From Strix aluco (Eukaryota > Chordata > Aves > Strigiformes > Strigidae), in contig NC_133970.1 in NCBI RefSeq assembly GCF_031877795.1, positions 44,003,533 to 44,067,532 on the forward strand: a DNA stretch of 64,000 nt, in the 5' to 3' direction. The translations under genes and the position numbers were made by a program. Of this stretch, positions 54,516 through 64,000 are shown in pieces (the first letter of the stretch is position 1; every line of letters begins with the position of its first letter). Under the pieces are notes generated by a model. It ran no database searches. It saw nothing but the letters and a program-made list of their open reading frames with translations, and was not told the origin of the DNA.

Positions 54516-55659
54516 TGTGGTGGGATGCCTGGTGCCTACCAAAGCTACTCTATCACTCCCCCTCCTCAGCTGGATGGGGGGGGGGGGGGGGGGCGGGCAG
54601 AATATAACAAAAAGCTCCTGGATTGAGATAAAGACAGGGAGATCATTCAGCAATTACTGTCACGGGCAAAACAGACTCGACTTGAGGAAATGAGTTTCAT
54701 TTATTACCAATCAAATCAGAGTAATGAGAAATAAAATATAAATCTTAAAATCTTAAAACACCTTCCCCCCCCCCCCCCCCCCCCCCCTTCTTCCTGGGCT
54801 CAACTTCACTCCTGATTTTCTCTACCTCCTCCCCTGAGTGGCACAGGGGGATGGGGAATGGGGGTTGTGGTCAGTTCATCATATGTTGTCTCTGCTGCTC
54901 CTTCCTCCTCAGGGGAAGGACTGCTTACACTCTTCCCCTGTTCCAGTATGGGGTCCTTTCCATGGGGTGCAGTCCTTCAGGAATGAACTGCTCCAGTGTG
55001 GGTCCCCCACGGGGTCACAAGTGCTGCCAGCAAACCTGCTCCAGCGTGGGCTCCTCTCTCCACGGGTCCACGTGTCCTGCCAGGAGCCTGCTCCAGCACG
55101 GGCTCTCCACGGGGTCACAGCCTCCTTCGGGCACATTCCCCTGCTCTGGCGTGGGGTCCTCTTTGGGCTGCAGGTGGAGATCTGCTCCACCGTTACCCTC
55201 CCCGGGCTGCAGGTGGAGATCTGCTCCACCGTTACCCTCCCCGGGCTGCAGGTGGAGATCTGCTCCACCGTTACCCTCCCTGGGCTGCAGGGGCACGGCT
55301 GCCTCACCATGGGCTGCACCAGGGGCTGCAGGGGAATCTCTGCTCTGGCACCTGGAGCACCTCCTCCCCCTCCTTCTTCACTGACCTTGGGGTCTGCAGA
55401 GTTGTTTCTCTCACATATTCTCACTCCTCTCTCCCAGCTGCTGTTTTCGCTGCAGGGGTTTTTTTCCCCACCTTAAATATGTTCTCCCAGAGGTGCTACC
55501 ACCATCACTGATGGGCTCAGCCTTGCCCAGCAGTGGGTCCATCTTGGAGCCGGCTGGCACTGGCTCTATCAAACCTGGGGGAAGCTTCTGGCAGCTTCTC
55601 ACAGAAGCCACCTCTGTAGCTTCCCTGCTACCAAAACCTTGTCACGGAAACCCAATACA
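54516..55659 (-). mobile_element. Family D solo LTR (minus strand)
   Basis: The minus strand starts TGTATTGGGTTTCC and ends with CACCACA. A perfect 5-bp duplication GTGGG flanks it (54511-54515 and 55660-55664). It has about three 39-bp minisatellite units (55165-55290), an 18-G run (54576-54593) and a 23-C run (54765-54787). Long ORFs on both strands (54838-55511) come from the repeat. Confidence 0.93.
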
Positions 55660-57234
55660 GTGGGTAAGTTTTTCTTTCAAGTCTTCAAAATACCAGGTTT
55701 AACAGCAAACAACAAAAGAAAGCATAAAAACATTAAATATTTGGATTAGACAATTAAGGAAAGAAATCAATCTGATTCAGCTCTTCACACTGTGCAGGTA
55801 AAAAAGGGTAATATTTAAAAATAAGGGCAGTTCATGATTGTGGTACTTTCTAGTCATAATTGCTCTCTGAAACTAAAAGCTACAGAAATCTATCAAGGTT
55901 GGTCTTAGAAATAAGTTGTACTTTGTAGGCAATACATGTTAATAGACATCTTCGATCCTGTGACCTTGCAGATGTCTGCAAATACAGCAGCTGATGTCAT
56001 TTTCTTCTTAAGGCAGCTTTTTTTTCTCAGAGCATATGATGCTCTACTTTTACTAACTTAGGGATACTGATACTACCTGTAAGGATGGATTGCAAACATT
56101 TCAACAGAGGGCTAGGTGTTACTTGATGCTGACAGACAAGGGTGTTAGAGGAGGCAACACTCTTGTCTTCCCATCTGCGGTATGGAGTGTACACTTCTAC
56201 AGGGGAGGAAAATCCTAGCAATCTCTTCTCTCAGTAAAGCTATCCTTGACACTTTGTCATCTCCCTAATTAAGAATCTTACAGAGCTTTTAATCTCATAT
56301 TCAGTGTAGTTTGTAACATGTTGAAATACCCATAAATCTCTACTATCTGTTGCATTGTTACAAGGCAAGGGTTGGACATAACAATTTGTGGTTTGTGCTC
56401 CTTCCTTCCCCAGTTATCCTTGCAAAAAGTGTACTTTCAAGGGGAAAAGCACTTAAAAAGATGGGAAAATGTTTGTTTATGAACACTTTATACTTTATCC
56501 CTAGCCAGAACTGCAGAGCAAAATACTTGAGGGTCTCATACTTCCCAATTCTGTAAAAGTATCAGCTATACTACTATTTTTCCAAATTATATCCTGCATT
56601 AAAAATAGATAAATTACCAAGATTTTTGTTTTTACATCAGAAATAGAAGGCTGGATGATTTTTCAGTAAAAAACTGTATTTTAATCAAATTGAAGGCGTC
56701 TCAGTTAAATAAATTTACTTCTAGTGCAAACCACTCTATGCAACTAAAAATCTAAATTGACACAACTCAGAAAGCAAAATTTCCCTCCATGTAGGCTGCA
56801 CACCAGTTTTGATGCACTTATGTTACTTATACCACTTATATAAAAACTTAATTACTACTAGAGAAACCTGAAAGAAAACTGTAGCTCAAACTAATTTGAC
56901 AGAACACTAAAGCATTATTGAACAGTGACTTTCAGAGACTTTTGAAAGCTTGCAGCATGAAACTTTGTATGGATATCCAAAGAAAATGATGGAATATGGG
57001 TTTTCTATAGAACAGAAATTTATTAATGCAAAGCACTCAGTATCTTCTATACTTAAAAATACTAGGAAGCCAATTTTACTTTTTTATATTAAAAAAAAAA
57101 AAAGTCCTCCAGAATTTCATCTGTACTGCAAAAACTGTTGAGTGGTCATCCAAAGCACTGATTGCACATATTAGCAGATGCACTGTCTTGAAAGAGCTCC
57201 ATTTGTTCTTCTAGACAACCACAGTGATATACAA
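55660..57234. other. No gene recognised
   Basis: AT-rich sequence without recognisable repeats or domain-bearing ORFs; the insertion context of ERV3. Confidence 0.5.
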
Positions 57235-57240
57235 CAGTCC

Positions 57241-57572
57241 TGTTGGGGGAGGCAGCGGGTCTGCCTCTAGTCTGATTGAAGAAGAATTTAACCTTGATGA
57301 GATTCCAGTGTATCCATGAGAGGCCGGAAAGTCCCGAGAAGTGCCATGGAAACAAAATTAAAGAACTAAGATAAGAGGAACTGTCCTGATGACTAAGCTG
57401 AGAAACTATTACCCAATCATGAACTGTTAGTTACTAAGTAAACCAATCCTGTATGAACACCTACTTTGAAGAAGGTTATAAAAAGGCTTGTTAGAACAAT
57501 AAAGTAGCCATTGTAGCCATTTTGGCCATTTTACACAATCTGATGTTTGTCGTGTCCGTCTCTACTGCGACA
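57241..57572 (+). mobile_element. ERV3 5' LTR
   Basis: It starts TGTTGGGGGAGGCAGC and ends CTGCGACA. TATA at 57477-57484, AATAAA at 57498-57503. The first 79 bases repeat the frame that in the 3' LTR encodes the Env C-terminus, ending in TGA at 57317-57319. A 9-bp unit (GCCATTTTG) is present here and absent from the 3' LTR. Confidence 0.94.
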
Positions 57573-57574
57573 AA

Positions 57575-57592
57575 TGGTGACCCCGACGTGAT
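57575..57592 (+). promoter_or_regulatory. ERV3 primer binding site (tRNA-Trp)
   Basis: TGGTGACCCCGACGTGAT, complementary to tRNA-Trp, as used by avian leukosis-type viruses, 2 bases after the LTR. Confidence 0.93.
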
Positions 57593-57745
57593 CAGGTGAA
57601 GTGATCATTTAAAGGCGACATATTCTGCAGTGGGAAGAGCTGCGGAGACAGAGCCTGATGAAGCTGAGAGCAGAGGGAATCTGCTTGGTCCGGACCTGAA
57701 CTTCAACACCTAAAAAGGTGAGCCACTGGGAACGGGACTGTAATT

Positions 57746-59074
57746 ACGGGGCAACAATTAACAAAAGAAGAGGAGACGATTTTGTCTACCTGGAAAGCCC
57801 TATTAAAAAGAAAGGGGGTTAAAACCACAGAACAAAGCCTGAAAAAGATTTTGCTATGGAGTAAGATGCAAGGCTTTGAAGCCACAACAGTTACTGCATT
57901 CAGTGTGAGTGCATGGCAAGCAGTAGGATGGAAACTATGGGATGAGGTCTCTAAAGGACAGAAGGAGGTATGTCAGTTGGCAACCACATGGCGTCTATTA
58001 AGCGAGACCCTGAAGGAATGGAAAGCAGAATGTGAGGCGAATGATGAGCAAAAGAAAGATGAGAAGCCAGAAAATGTTAGGAAGGGGAGAGATTGTGGCC
58101 AAGGGGCAAATGAAGCCGATGCCTCAGCGTCGGCGATAGCAGGCAGGAAACCCCTCACGGGCAAAAGCAGATCACGCCCTCGCCCACCTCCTCCTCCTCC
58201 GCCATTAAATATTTTGTGGGGCGATGAGGGCCCCCCCCACCTAGAGGTGCAGCGGTGGCCCCTAGCGGCGCAGCAGCAGAAGGGGTGACCCCATCGCCCC
58301 CCCCCCCCCCCCCCTCCCGAGGAGGAAAATACGGCAAATCCAGTGAATAACACAGAGCTGGAAAGTGAGAGCGAAAATGAAAGTGAGGGAGAAGAAGCTT
58401 TAACTGCCGCTATGCGAACTCTGCATATTACAGATAAACCCATAGTGAAAAAAGCCCAGCCGTGGACTCTCCCTCCATCCACAATAACTGTAGTCCCAAG
58501 ATCCCCTGATCGATTTTGGGAGGGAGTTAGGAAGTATGCTGCTGAAGCTGGCAACTGGGATCTGGTTGAACACCTCAGCCCGTACTCTCCAACCCCGGCA
58601 TGTCCAAAGCCTGTAGTTATGGCAGCAGAGACTCCTGGTGCATTCCCTGTTTACAAAGCTGCTGCAGGCACAAACCAGCACGATGAGCACAATCCAATCA
58701 GCTGGAAAGTGGTGCAGGATTTGCAGAATAAAGCACAGAAATTTGGAATCAATTCTCCCGAGTTGATGCAACTTATTCGAATAATCAGCACAGATCTGCT
58801 GTGTCCATATGACGTTACGCATCTCGCACAAGTGCTGTTTCAGCTGGTGCAATTACAAGTGTTTCAATCTACTTGGAGGCAGATGGCACGTGCGGCTGCA
58901 CAGAATAATTTACGACTGCCACAGGATGACCCGAGGCTAGGCCTTGGAGAGGATGCTTTGCTTGGTGAGGGGCTGTTTAGTAATCCTCAACTGCAAGCTA
59001 CATGGCCCCCTATTATATTAGAACAGTCTCAACAGGTGGGACTCACCGCATTGAAAAAGACGATGGAATTGTGA
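57746..59074 (+). pseudogene. gag: ERV3 gag (start lost, C-run shifts, 3' half missing)
   Basis: The expected start codon is ACG (57746-57748), followed by Gly-Gln-Gln, a myristoylation-type context that has lost its ATG. The matrix frame (57782-58288) includes LSTWKALLKRKG. Between two C-runs (58228-58236 and near 58297-58313) the true linker frame is displaced, then p10/capsid resumes (58343-59074) with AFPVYKAAAG, ISWKVVQDLQ and CPYDVTHLAQVLFQL. The frame ends at 59074, and the capsid C-terminal domain and nucleocapsid zinc knuckles are absent, so a deletion joins capsid to dUTPase. Betaretrovirus-like. Confidence 0.85.
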
Positions 59075-59667
59075 GGTCTAAGCGCCCTATTGGTTGGAAG
59101 ATCTAGTAGCACTTTGAATGGATTAATTGTGCATGTAGGAATTATTGATGCTGATTTTACTGAACAAATTTGTGCTATGATTTCTACTCCTTATCCACCT
59201 ATGACGATTCCAAAAGGCACTTGCATTGCTCAACTTACACCTTTTTTGAGTTGTGTTCCAAAAGCAGAGCAGCGCCTCCGTGGGGATGACAGCTTTGGAT
59301 CAACCGGGGTGCCGATGGCTTTTTGGTCACAACCCATTGAGACGCATCGTCCGTCCATGAAGTGCATCATCTACAATCGAGACAGTTCTCCTCCTTCTAC
59401 TGCAATCTGTGGACTCCTGGACACTGGAGCGGACGTAACTATTATCTGTCATATTGATTGGCCAATTGTCCCACGGTGGTGGCAGACACAGGGGTAATGG
59501 GGCTGGGAGGATCCGCACGAGCAAGGACAGCAGCCACAGCAGTTCTGATTACCAATCCTGAGGGCCAACAAGCAGTCGTCAAACCATATGTGATGGCAGC
59601 TCCCCTCAATTTATGGGGGAGGGATTGCTTGTCACAATGGGGGGTGAGAATTACCACGGATTTTTAA
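59075..59667 (+). pseudogene. pro: ERV3 pro: dUTPase C-part and protease
   Basis: 59090-59300 encodes the C-terminal part of a retroviral dUTPase (RSSSTLNGLIVHVGIIDADF, then IPKGTCIAQL), whose N-terminus was lost with the gag 3' end. Protease follows with the active site LLDTGADVT (catalytic Asp at 59420-59422). The frame stops at 59497 and the protease C-terminus (NLWGRDCLSQWG) lies in the next frame (59458-59667), so it is frameshifted. Normally made by ribosomal frameshifting from gag. Confidence 0.88.
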
Positions 59668-60986
59668 CGGGGGCCACTGTGCTGCAGGGTGTTAGACAGC
59701 CCACGCTTGTTTTAACTTGGTTAACGAATAACCCTGTGTGGGTGGATCAGTGGCCCCTGCCAATTGAGAAATTAAAAGCCCTACAAGAATTGGTGGCAGA
59801 ACAGCTAGCTGCTGGACACATTGAACCCTCTCAGAGCCCATGGAACACTCCAGTGTTTGTGATAAAAAAGAAATCAGGAAAATGGCGATTTTTGCATGAC
59901 CTGTGGCAAGTCAATGCTGTCATGGCCACGATGGGGGCTCTGCAACCAGGCATGCCTTCACCTGCCATGATCCCTCAAGATTGGGAAATCATTGTCATGG
60001 ACCTTAAGGACTGGTTTTTTACAATACCATTAGCCTCTCAAGACAGAGAAAAATTTGCATTCTCTGCCTTCTGTCAATCATGCAGAACCGCAAAAAGATA
60101 TCAATGGAAAGTTCTGCCGCAGGGCATGAAAAATTCACCAACAATTTGTCAATGGTTTGTGGCACAAGCTTTGTCACCTGTAAGGGAAAGATTCCCAACC
60201 AGTTATCGTTACCATTACATGGATGACATCCTGTTAGCATCACACAGCAAGGAGCAGTTGAATGACATGGAGAATTTAACCAGAGATTCGTTACAACAAT
60301 ATGAATTAGTTATTGCCCCTGAAAAGGTACAGAAAGTAGAACCCTGGAAATATCTAGGAATGACAGTTACAGGTAAGCAGGTAATCCCTCAACCTGTGAA
60401 ACTTAACCTTGAAGTTACAACCCTTAATGATGTACAGAAGTTAATGGGATCTCTGAATTGGATTAGGCCCTATCTCGGACTGACCAATTCGCAACCGCAA
60501 CCTTTATTGGAATTATTAAAAAATTCCAATGATCCAACAGAACCCAGAATATTAACTGAGGAAGCATTAAATGTAATTCACATGGTGGAACGATCTATAC
60601 ACGAGAAATTTGTTTCTCGAATAGATCTGTCTCAATTGGTACAACTCTTTGTACTAATTGACAGAACTGTGCTATTTGGTGCTTTAGTGCAGTGGAATTC
60701 TGAGTGGGATGACCCGTTACATATTCTGGAATGGATGTTTCTGTCATTCCGACCACGAAAAACTGCTCCTGGACTGTTTGAGCTTATTGCTGATGTAATC
60801 ATAAAAGCCAGAAAACGATGTACAGAACTAACAGGGCGTGACCCAGCTACGATTGTTTTACCTGTTCAAAATTGGTATTTTGAATGGTGTCTGGCGAATA
60901 ATTATGAGCTGCAAGCAGCCATGGCAGGCTTTCAGGGACAGATATCATATCACCTGCCATCACACCCGCTGCTGAAATTTGCTTGA
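59613..60986 (+). CDS. pol: ERV3 reverse transcriptase segment of pol
   Basis: 457 codons from an upstream in-frame start, overlapping the end of pro as expected for a frameshift-expressed pol. RT motifs in order: [50 protein letters not shown] at 60216-60227, then thumb and connection (MGSLNWIRPYLG). It ends with TGA at 60984-60986, just before RNase H. The catalytic Asp residues are present. The stop separates RT from RNase H/IN, so the polyprotein is broken. Confidence 0.9.
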   Translation: MGEGLLVTMGGENYHGFLTGATVLQGVRQPTLVLTWLTNNPVWVDQWPLPIEKLKALQELVAEQLAAGHIEPSQSPWNTPVFVIKKKSGKWRFLHDLWQVNAVMATMGALQPGMPSPAMIPQDWEIIVMDLKDWFFTIPLASQDREKFAFSAFCQSCRTAKRYQWKVLPQGMKNSPTICQWFVAQALSPVRERFPTSYRYHYMDDILLASHSKEQLNDMENLTRDSLQQYELVIAPEKVQKVEPWKYLGMTVTGKQVIPQPVKLNLEVTTLNDVQKLMGSLNWIRPYLGLTNSQPQPLLELLKNSNDPTEPRILTEEALNVIHMVERSIHEKFVSRIDLSQLVQLFVLIDRTVLFGALVQWNSEWDDPLHILEWMFLSFRPRKTAPGLFELIADVIIKARKRCTELTGRDPATIVLPVQNWYFEWCLANNYELQAAMAGFQGQISYHLPSHPLLKFA

Positions 60987-61028
60987 GAAGTACCATTTGG
61001 TCAGAAAAATTTAAGCCAACCAGAACCA

Positions 61029-62238
61029 GTGAACGGCCTTACTGTTTTTACAGATGGCTCAGGAAAAACAGGTAAAGCAGCAGTAGTATGGTATGAAAAC
61101 AACTGGAACAACAAAGTAGTATATCAAAATGGTTCTCCACAAGTAGCAGAGCTACGTGCAATGGCGGCTGTTTTTTTCTATTTTTTCTACTCCTGTAAAT
61201 ATTGTAACTGACTCAGCGTATGTAGCTAACTTGGTTTCCCGACTAGACAAAGTGGTTTTGACCATGTCAGACAATCAATTGTTATTTGATGTACTTTTAG
61301 AACTCTGGAAAAGTATTCAACTATGGACAGAACCTTATTTTATCATGCACATCCGTAGTCATACCACTTTACCAGGATTTTATACAGAAGGTAATGCCAG
61401 AGCGGATGCTCTTGTTTCTGCTATGACTCTGAGTACTGTTCCTAACATAAAGCAACAAGCTGTATTATCACATCAATTTTTTCACCAAGGATATCGAGCT
61501 TTACGACGGCAGTTCGGCTTGTCTCATACTGAAGCTCGGTCCATTGTAGCTGCCTGCCCTGATTGCCAAGGAACTCACACACCAGTGTATTTTGGTACTA
61601 ACCCCAGAGGTATGCAGGCTTTACAGATTTGGCAAACTGATGTTACTCATATAAATGAATTTGGCCGACAGAAATATGTTCATGTTTTTATTGATACTTA
61701 TTCTCATGCCTTAGTAGCAACAGCACATAATGGAGAAACAGGAAAACATGTAATTCGACATTTCCAAAAGGCTTTTTCTATGCTTGGGGTGCCACACCAA
61801 ATTAAACCGGACAACGGCCCAGCATATGTTTCACAGAAAGTTCAAACATTTTTTAATTTGTGGGGTGTTACTCATGTTACAGGAATCCCCCATTCCCCAA
61901 CAGGACAAGCAATTGTTGAGTGTGTGCATGGCACGTTGAAGCGGCAGCTTCAAAAACAAAAAGGGGGAATAATCGGGGAACCACCACAGGCATGTTTAGA
62001 TAAAGCAGTTTATGTTCTTAACTTTCTCCATTATGGGGACAATTCTTCTCTACCTCCTCTTTTTCAGCATTTCTCTTCTCCTTTTTCAAAACAGGATTTG
62101 CAAAAGGGCGTCAAAGTGCATGTTAGGGATCTAATTACTGGCCAGTGGAGTGGACCATGTGAGCTATTAGGATTTGCAAAAGGGCGTCAAAGTGCATGTC
62201 AGAGATCTAATTACTGGCCAGTGGAGTGGACCATGTGA
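61029..62238 (+). pseudogene. pol: ERV3 pol: RNase H and integrase, frameshifted
   Basis: RNase H begins in one frame (61029-61211: VFTDGSG, AELRAM) and shifts at T-runs around 61170-61190 into the frame 61156-62238 (NIVTDSAYVANL, GNARADAL). Integrase follows: HX3H/CX2C zinc domain (HQFFH, CPDC), then catalytic Asp 61639, Asp 61810, Glu 61918 (D-X56-D-X35-E). Near the end a 76-bp direct duplication (first copy about 62094-62169, second 62170-62245) shifts the frame and replaces the normal C-terminus with a short unrelated tail ending at TGA 62236-62238. Confidence 0.88.
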
Positions 62239-62261
62239 GCTATTAACCTGGGGCAGGGGTT

Positions 62262-63593
62262 ATGCTTGTGTCTCTACAGATGCCGGCCCTCGCTGGGTTC
62301 CTGCTCGGTGTGTTCGGCCTGTGCTGGAACCTGCATCAGGGTGAAGGATGGGTAGTTCCACAACCCAAGCAGAATGTCTGGGTAACTTTGGCAAATATGA
62401 CACATCAAGAAACCTTGTGCCTTTCTACTGCGAACCCGGAAAATCCATTCTCCACCTGTTTGGTGGGATTGCCAGTAGACACATGGCCAATCCCACAAAC
62501 CCTTCAGCCTTTCTCTCTTTGCAACTCTCCAAAAAATTGTATAGATAATTGGGATGGTGTATATAGTCACCTTCCACAGGTTACACAAGAACCCCAAGAA
62601 CTAGAGTTGCTAGGCTCTGTCACAATGGATGCTTGTGTGTTTTTTAATTACTCTTATGATACTTCCCCACGGAGAGGGCAAAATGTGAATGCAACTAATG
62701 CTGCTTATCATAACTCAACCGCTTGGTGCAATTATACCTCGACTAACATCTCACGGTCTTCTGATATTCCTCTTGTATTACCTCCTGGTGTGTTTTTAAT
62801 CTGCGGAGATCGTGCCTGGGGAGGCGTTCCATCTAAACTAAATGGAGGCCCATGTAGCCTCGGACGCCTCACGTTATTAACACCAAATGCGTCAATGATT
62901 CTGAATATGACTCGAAAACATAAGCGAGTCCAAAGGACTGTTCATCAGTTTAGCAGTTCTTGTCAAGATAACATTGAATTCTGGAATCCAGGCCAGATCA
63001 TAACAGCCTCCATATTGGCACCAGGAGTTGGCGTTGCAAATGCCTTAAGAACTTTAAATAAGTTGGGATGCTGGCTTAGCAAACAGACTAATGCTACCTC
63101 TTTAGCTTTAAGTGGCCTTTTAACTGATGTTGATAGTGTTAGACATGCTACTTTACAGAATAGAGCTGCTACTGACTTTTTGCTTTTAGCACAAGGACAT
63201 GGATGTGAAGATTTTGATGGAATGTGTTGCATGAATTTGTCTGACCACTCAGAATCTATTTTCAAAAGCATACAGCAGCTAAAAGATGGTGTCAAGCATT
63301 TAACAGAAGATGATGGATTAGATTGGCTAACAAGGATGTTTAAAGGTTGGGGACTTTCTGGATGGTTGATATCTCTGGTCAAAACTGTGGGGGTAGTGAT
63401 CTTGATAATTGTGACCGTGCTTTTAATGTTGCCCTGTCTTGTCAGTCTTCTGCAAAGGGCCCTGCAGAAGTCTGCTCTCGCAATATTTCTAGCACAAATA
63501 CAAAAAGGGGAAATTGTCGGGGGAGGCAGCAGGTCTGCCTCTAGTCTAACTGAAGAAGAATTTAACCTTGACGAGATTCCAGTGTATCCATGA
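62262..63593 (+). CDS. env: ERV3 envelope glycoprotein (alpharetroviral type)
   Basis: 443 codons from ATG 62262, overlapping the displaced integrase C-terminal frame. It has a hydrophobic signal (GFLLGVFGLCW), an SU of modest length with many N-glycosylation sites, a basic cleavage-like segment (RKHKRVQRT), and a TM in which a hydrophobic fusion segment (ITASILAPGVGVANAL) lies between cysteines instead of at the N-terminus. These features and the CEDFDGMCC (CX6CC) motif are alpharetrovirus-like. A membrane span follows (VVILIIVTVLLMLPCLV). The last 26 or so residues are encoded inside the 3' LTR. Uninterrupted; SU is shorter than in typical exogenous relatives, so a deletion is possible. Confidence 0.87.
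   Translation: MLVSLQMPALAGFLLGVFGLCWNLHQGEGWVVPQPKQNVWVTLANMTHQETLCLSTANPENPFSTCLVGLPVDTWPIPQTLQPFSLCNSPKNCIDNWDGVYSHLPQVTQEPQELELLGSVTMDACVFFNYSYDTSPRRGQNVNATNAAYHNSTAWCNYTSTNISRSSDIPLVLPPGVFLICGDRAWGGVPSKLNGGPCSLGRLTLLTPNASMILNMTRKHKRVQRTVHQFSSSCQDNIEFWNPGQIITASILAPGVGVANALRTLNKLGCWLSKQTNATSLALSGLLTDVDSVRHATLQNRAATDFLLLAQGHGCEDFDGMCCMNLSDHSESIFKSIQQLKDGVKHLTEDDGLDWLTRMFKGWGLSGWLISLVKTVGVVILIIVTVLLMLPCLVSLLQRALQKSALAIFLAQIQKGEIVGGGSRSASSLTEEEFNLDEIPVYP
63502..63514 (+). promoter_or_regulatory. ERV3 polypurine tract
   Basis: AAAAAGGGGAAAT just before the 3' LTR. It lies inside the env coding sequence. Confidence 0.8.
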
Positions 63594-63837
63594 GAGGCCG
63601 GAAAGTCCCGAGAAGTGCCATGGAAACAAGATTAGAGAACTAAGATAAGAGGAACTGTCCTGATGACTAAGCTGAGAAACTATTACCCAATCATGAACTG
63701 TTAGTTACTAAGTAAACCAATCCTGTATGAACACCTACTTTGAAGAAGGTTATAAAAAGGCTTGTTAGAACAATAAAGTAGCCCTTGTAGCCATTTTACA
63801 CAATCTGATGTTTGTCGTGTCCATCTCTACTGCGACA
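63515..63837 (+). mobile_element. ERV3 3' LTR
   Basis: 323 bp, starting TGTCGGGGGAGGCAGC and ending CTGCGACA, followed by CAGTCC. Contains the env stop (TGA, 63591-63593). Confidence 0.94.
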
Positions 63838-64000
63838 CAGTCCCAGTCTTCTAGTTGCAGCTCTAGCCTGAGAATATTACCTGCAATTTCTCTCAAACAA
63901 TCTAATAAATTCTTTGTCATGTATATGCAATCCAGATTTAGCTTCACTGCCATAGCATTAAAAACAAAAGATTTTGAGAATAAGACATGAAGTACTCTGA

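Larger units (their letters stand above)
57241..63837 (+). mobile_element. ERV3: class II provirus with alpharetrovirus-like Env
   Basis: Short LTRs (332 and 323 bp), an exact tRNA-Trp primer site and a perfect 6-bp duplication CAGTCC (57235-57240 and 63838-63843) mark a class II provirus. The LTRs differ by 9 substitutions and one 9-bp indel. Order: gag (3' half missing), dUTPase/protease, RT, RNase H, integrase, env. A dUTPase before the protease is a betaretroviral feature, while the Env TM is of alpharetroviral type. Several frameshifts, a lost gag ATG and a 76-bp duplication make it defective, though env is open. Confidence 0.95.

Noticed and set aside
54838-55511. Overlapping ORFs of 171-212 codons
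   Set aside because: Same LTR family and repeat on the minus strand; the products mirror those at 40272-41158.
57973-58554. 193-codon minus-strand ORF with glycine runs
   Set aside because: Antisense shadow of the ERV3 gag proline linker and C-runs.

Overview
The window is repeat-dominated genomic DNA from a bird. CR1 LINE 3' ends, ERVL-type solo LTRs and class I and class II endogenous retroviruses (ERVs) of avian type account for nearly every recognisable feature. I found no host protein-coding gene, rRNA or functional tRNA. Family assignments rest on motifs read here and on general knowledge of retroelements; no database was searched. Species cannot be determined.

Layout. 1-836: CR1 3' end. 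2057-2357: class II solo LTR (family A). 4821-5704: another solo LTR. 6113-16599: a family B LTR split by ERV1 (6217-15826), a gamma-type provirus with open gag, pol and env. 16792-22969: ERV4, a minus-strand, decayed and composite class II provirus with family A LTRs. 23531-31201: solo LTRs of families C (ERVL-like), B, D (long, with a minisatellite) and E, some nested. 34490-38020: a CR1 LINE split by two antisense solo LTRs. 40089-41462: family D LTR with nine 39-bp minisatellite units. 45407-52527: ERV2, a very young gamma-type provirus (one LTR difference in 522 bp) related to ERV1, whose pol has lost the reverse transcriptase in frame. 54516-55659: family D LTR. 57241-63837: ERV3, a class II provirus with a dUTPase/protease region, beta-like pol, an alpharetrovirus-like Env and a tRNA-Trp primer site.

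How the parts work together. ERV1 and ERV2 share a tRNA-His primer site, a splice donor, gag and pol in one frame separated by a single UAG (readthrough expression), and the same polypurine tract. Their Envs are unrelated: ERV2 has a classical gamma Env, while ERV1 has an Env with a very long transmembrane-subunit ectodomain and no CX6CC motif. Even so, the region around the env AUG is conserved between them and is open in two frames, one encoding an arginine-rich peptide. Between pol and env ERV2 has two small ORFs, one membrane-spanning and one cysteine-rich; ERV1 keeps a broken relic of the cysteine-rich one. These shared pol-env extras, the RT-less pol of a near-pristine provirus, and a cysteine-rich insertion inside ERV1 pol are the least expected signals here.

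The density of near-full-length proviruses and nested LTRs fits a low-recombination compartment, for example a W chromosome or pericentromere. That is inference.
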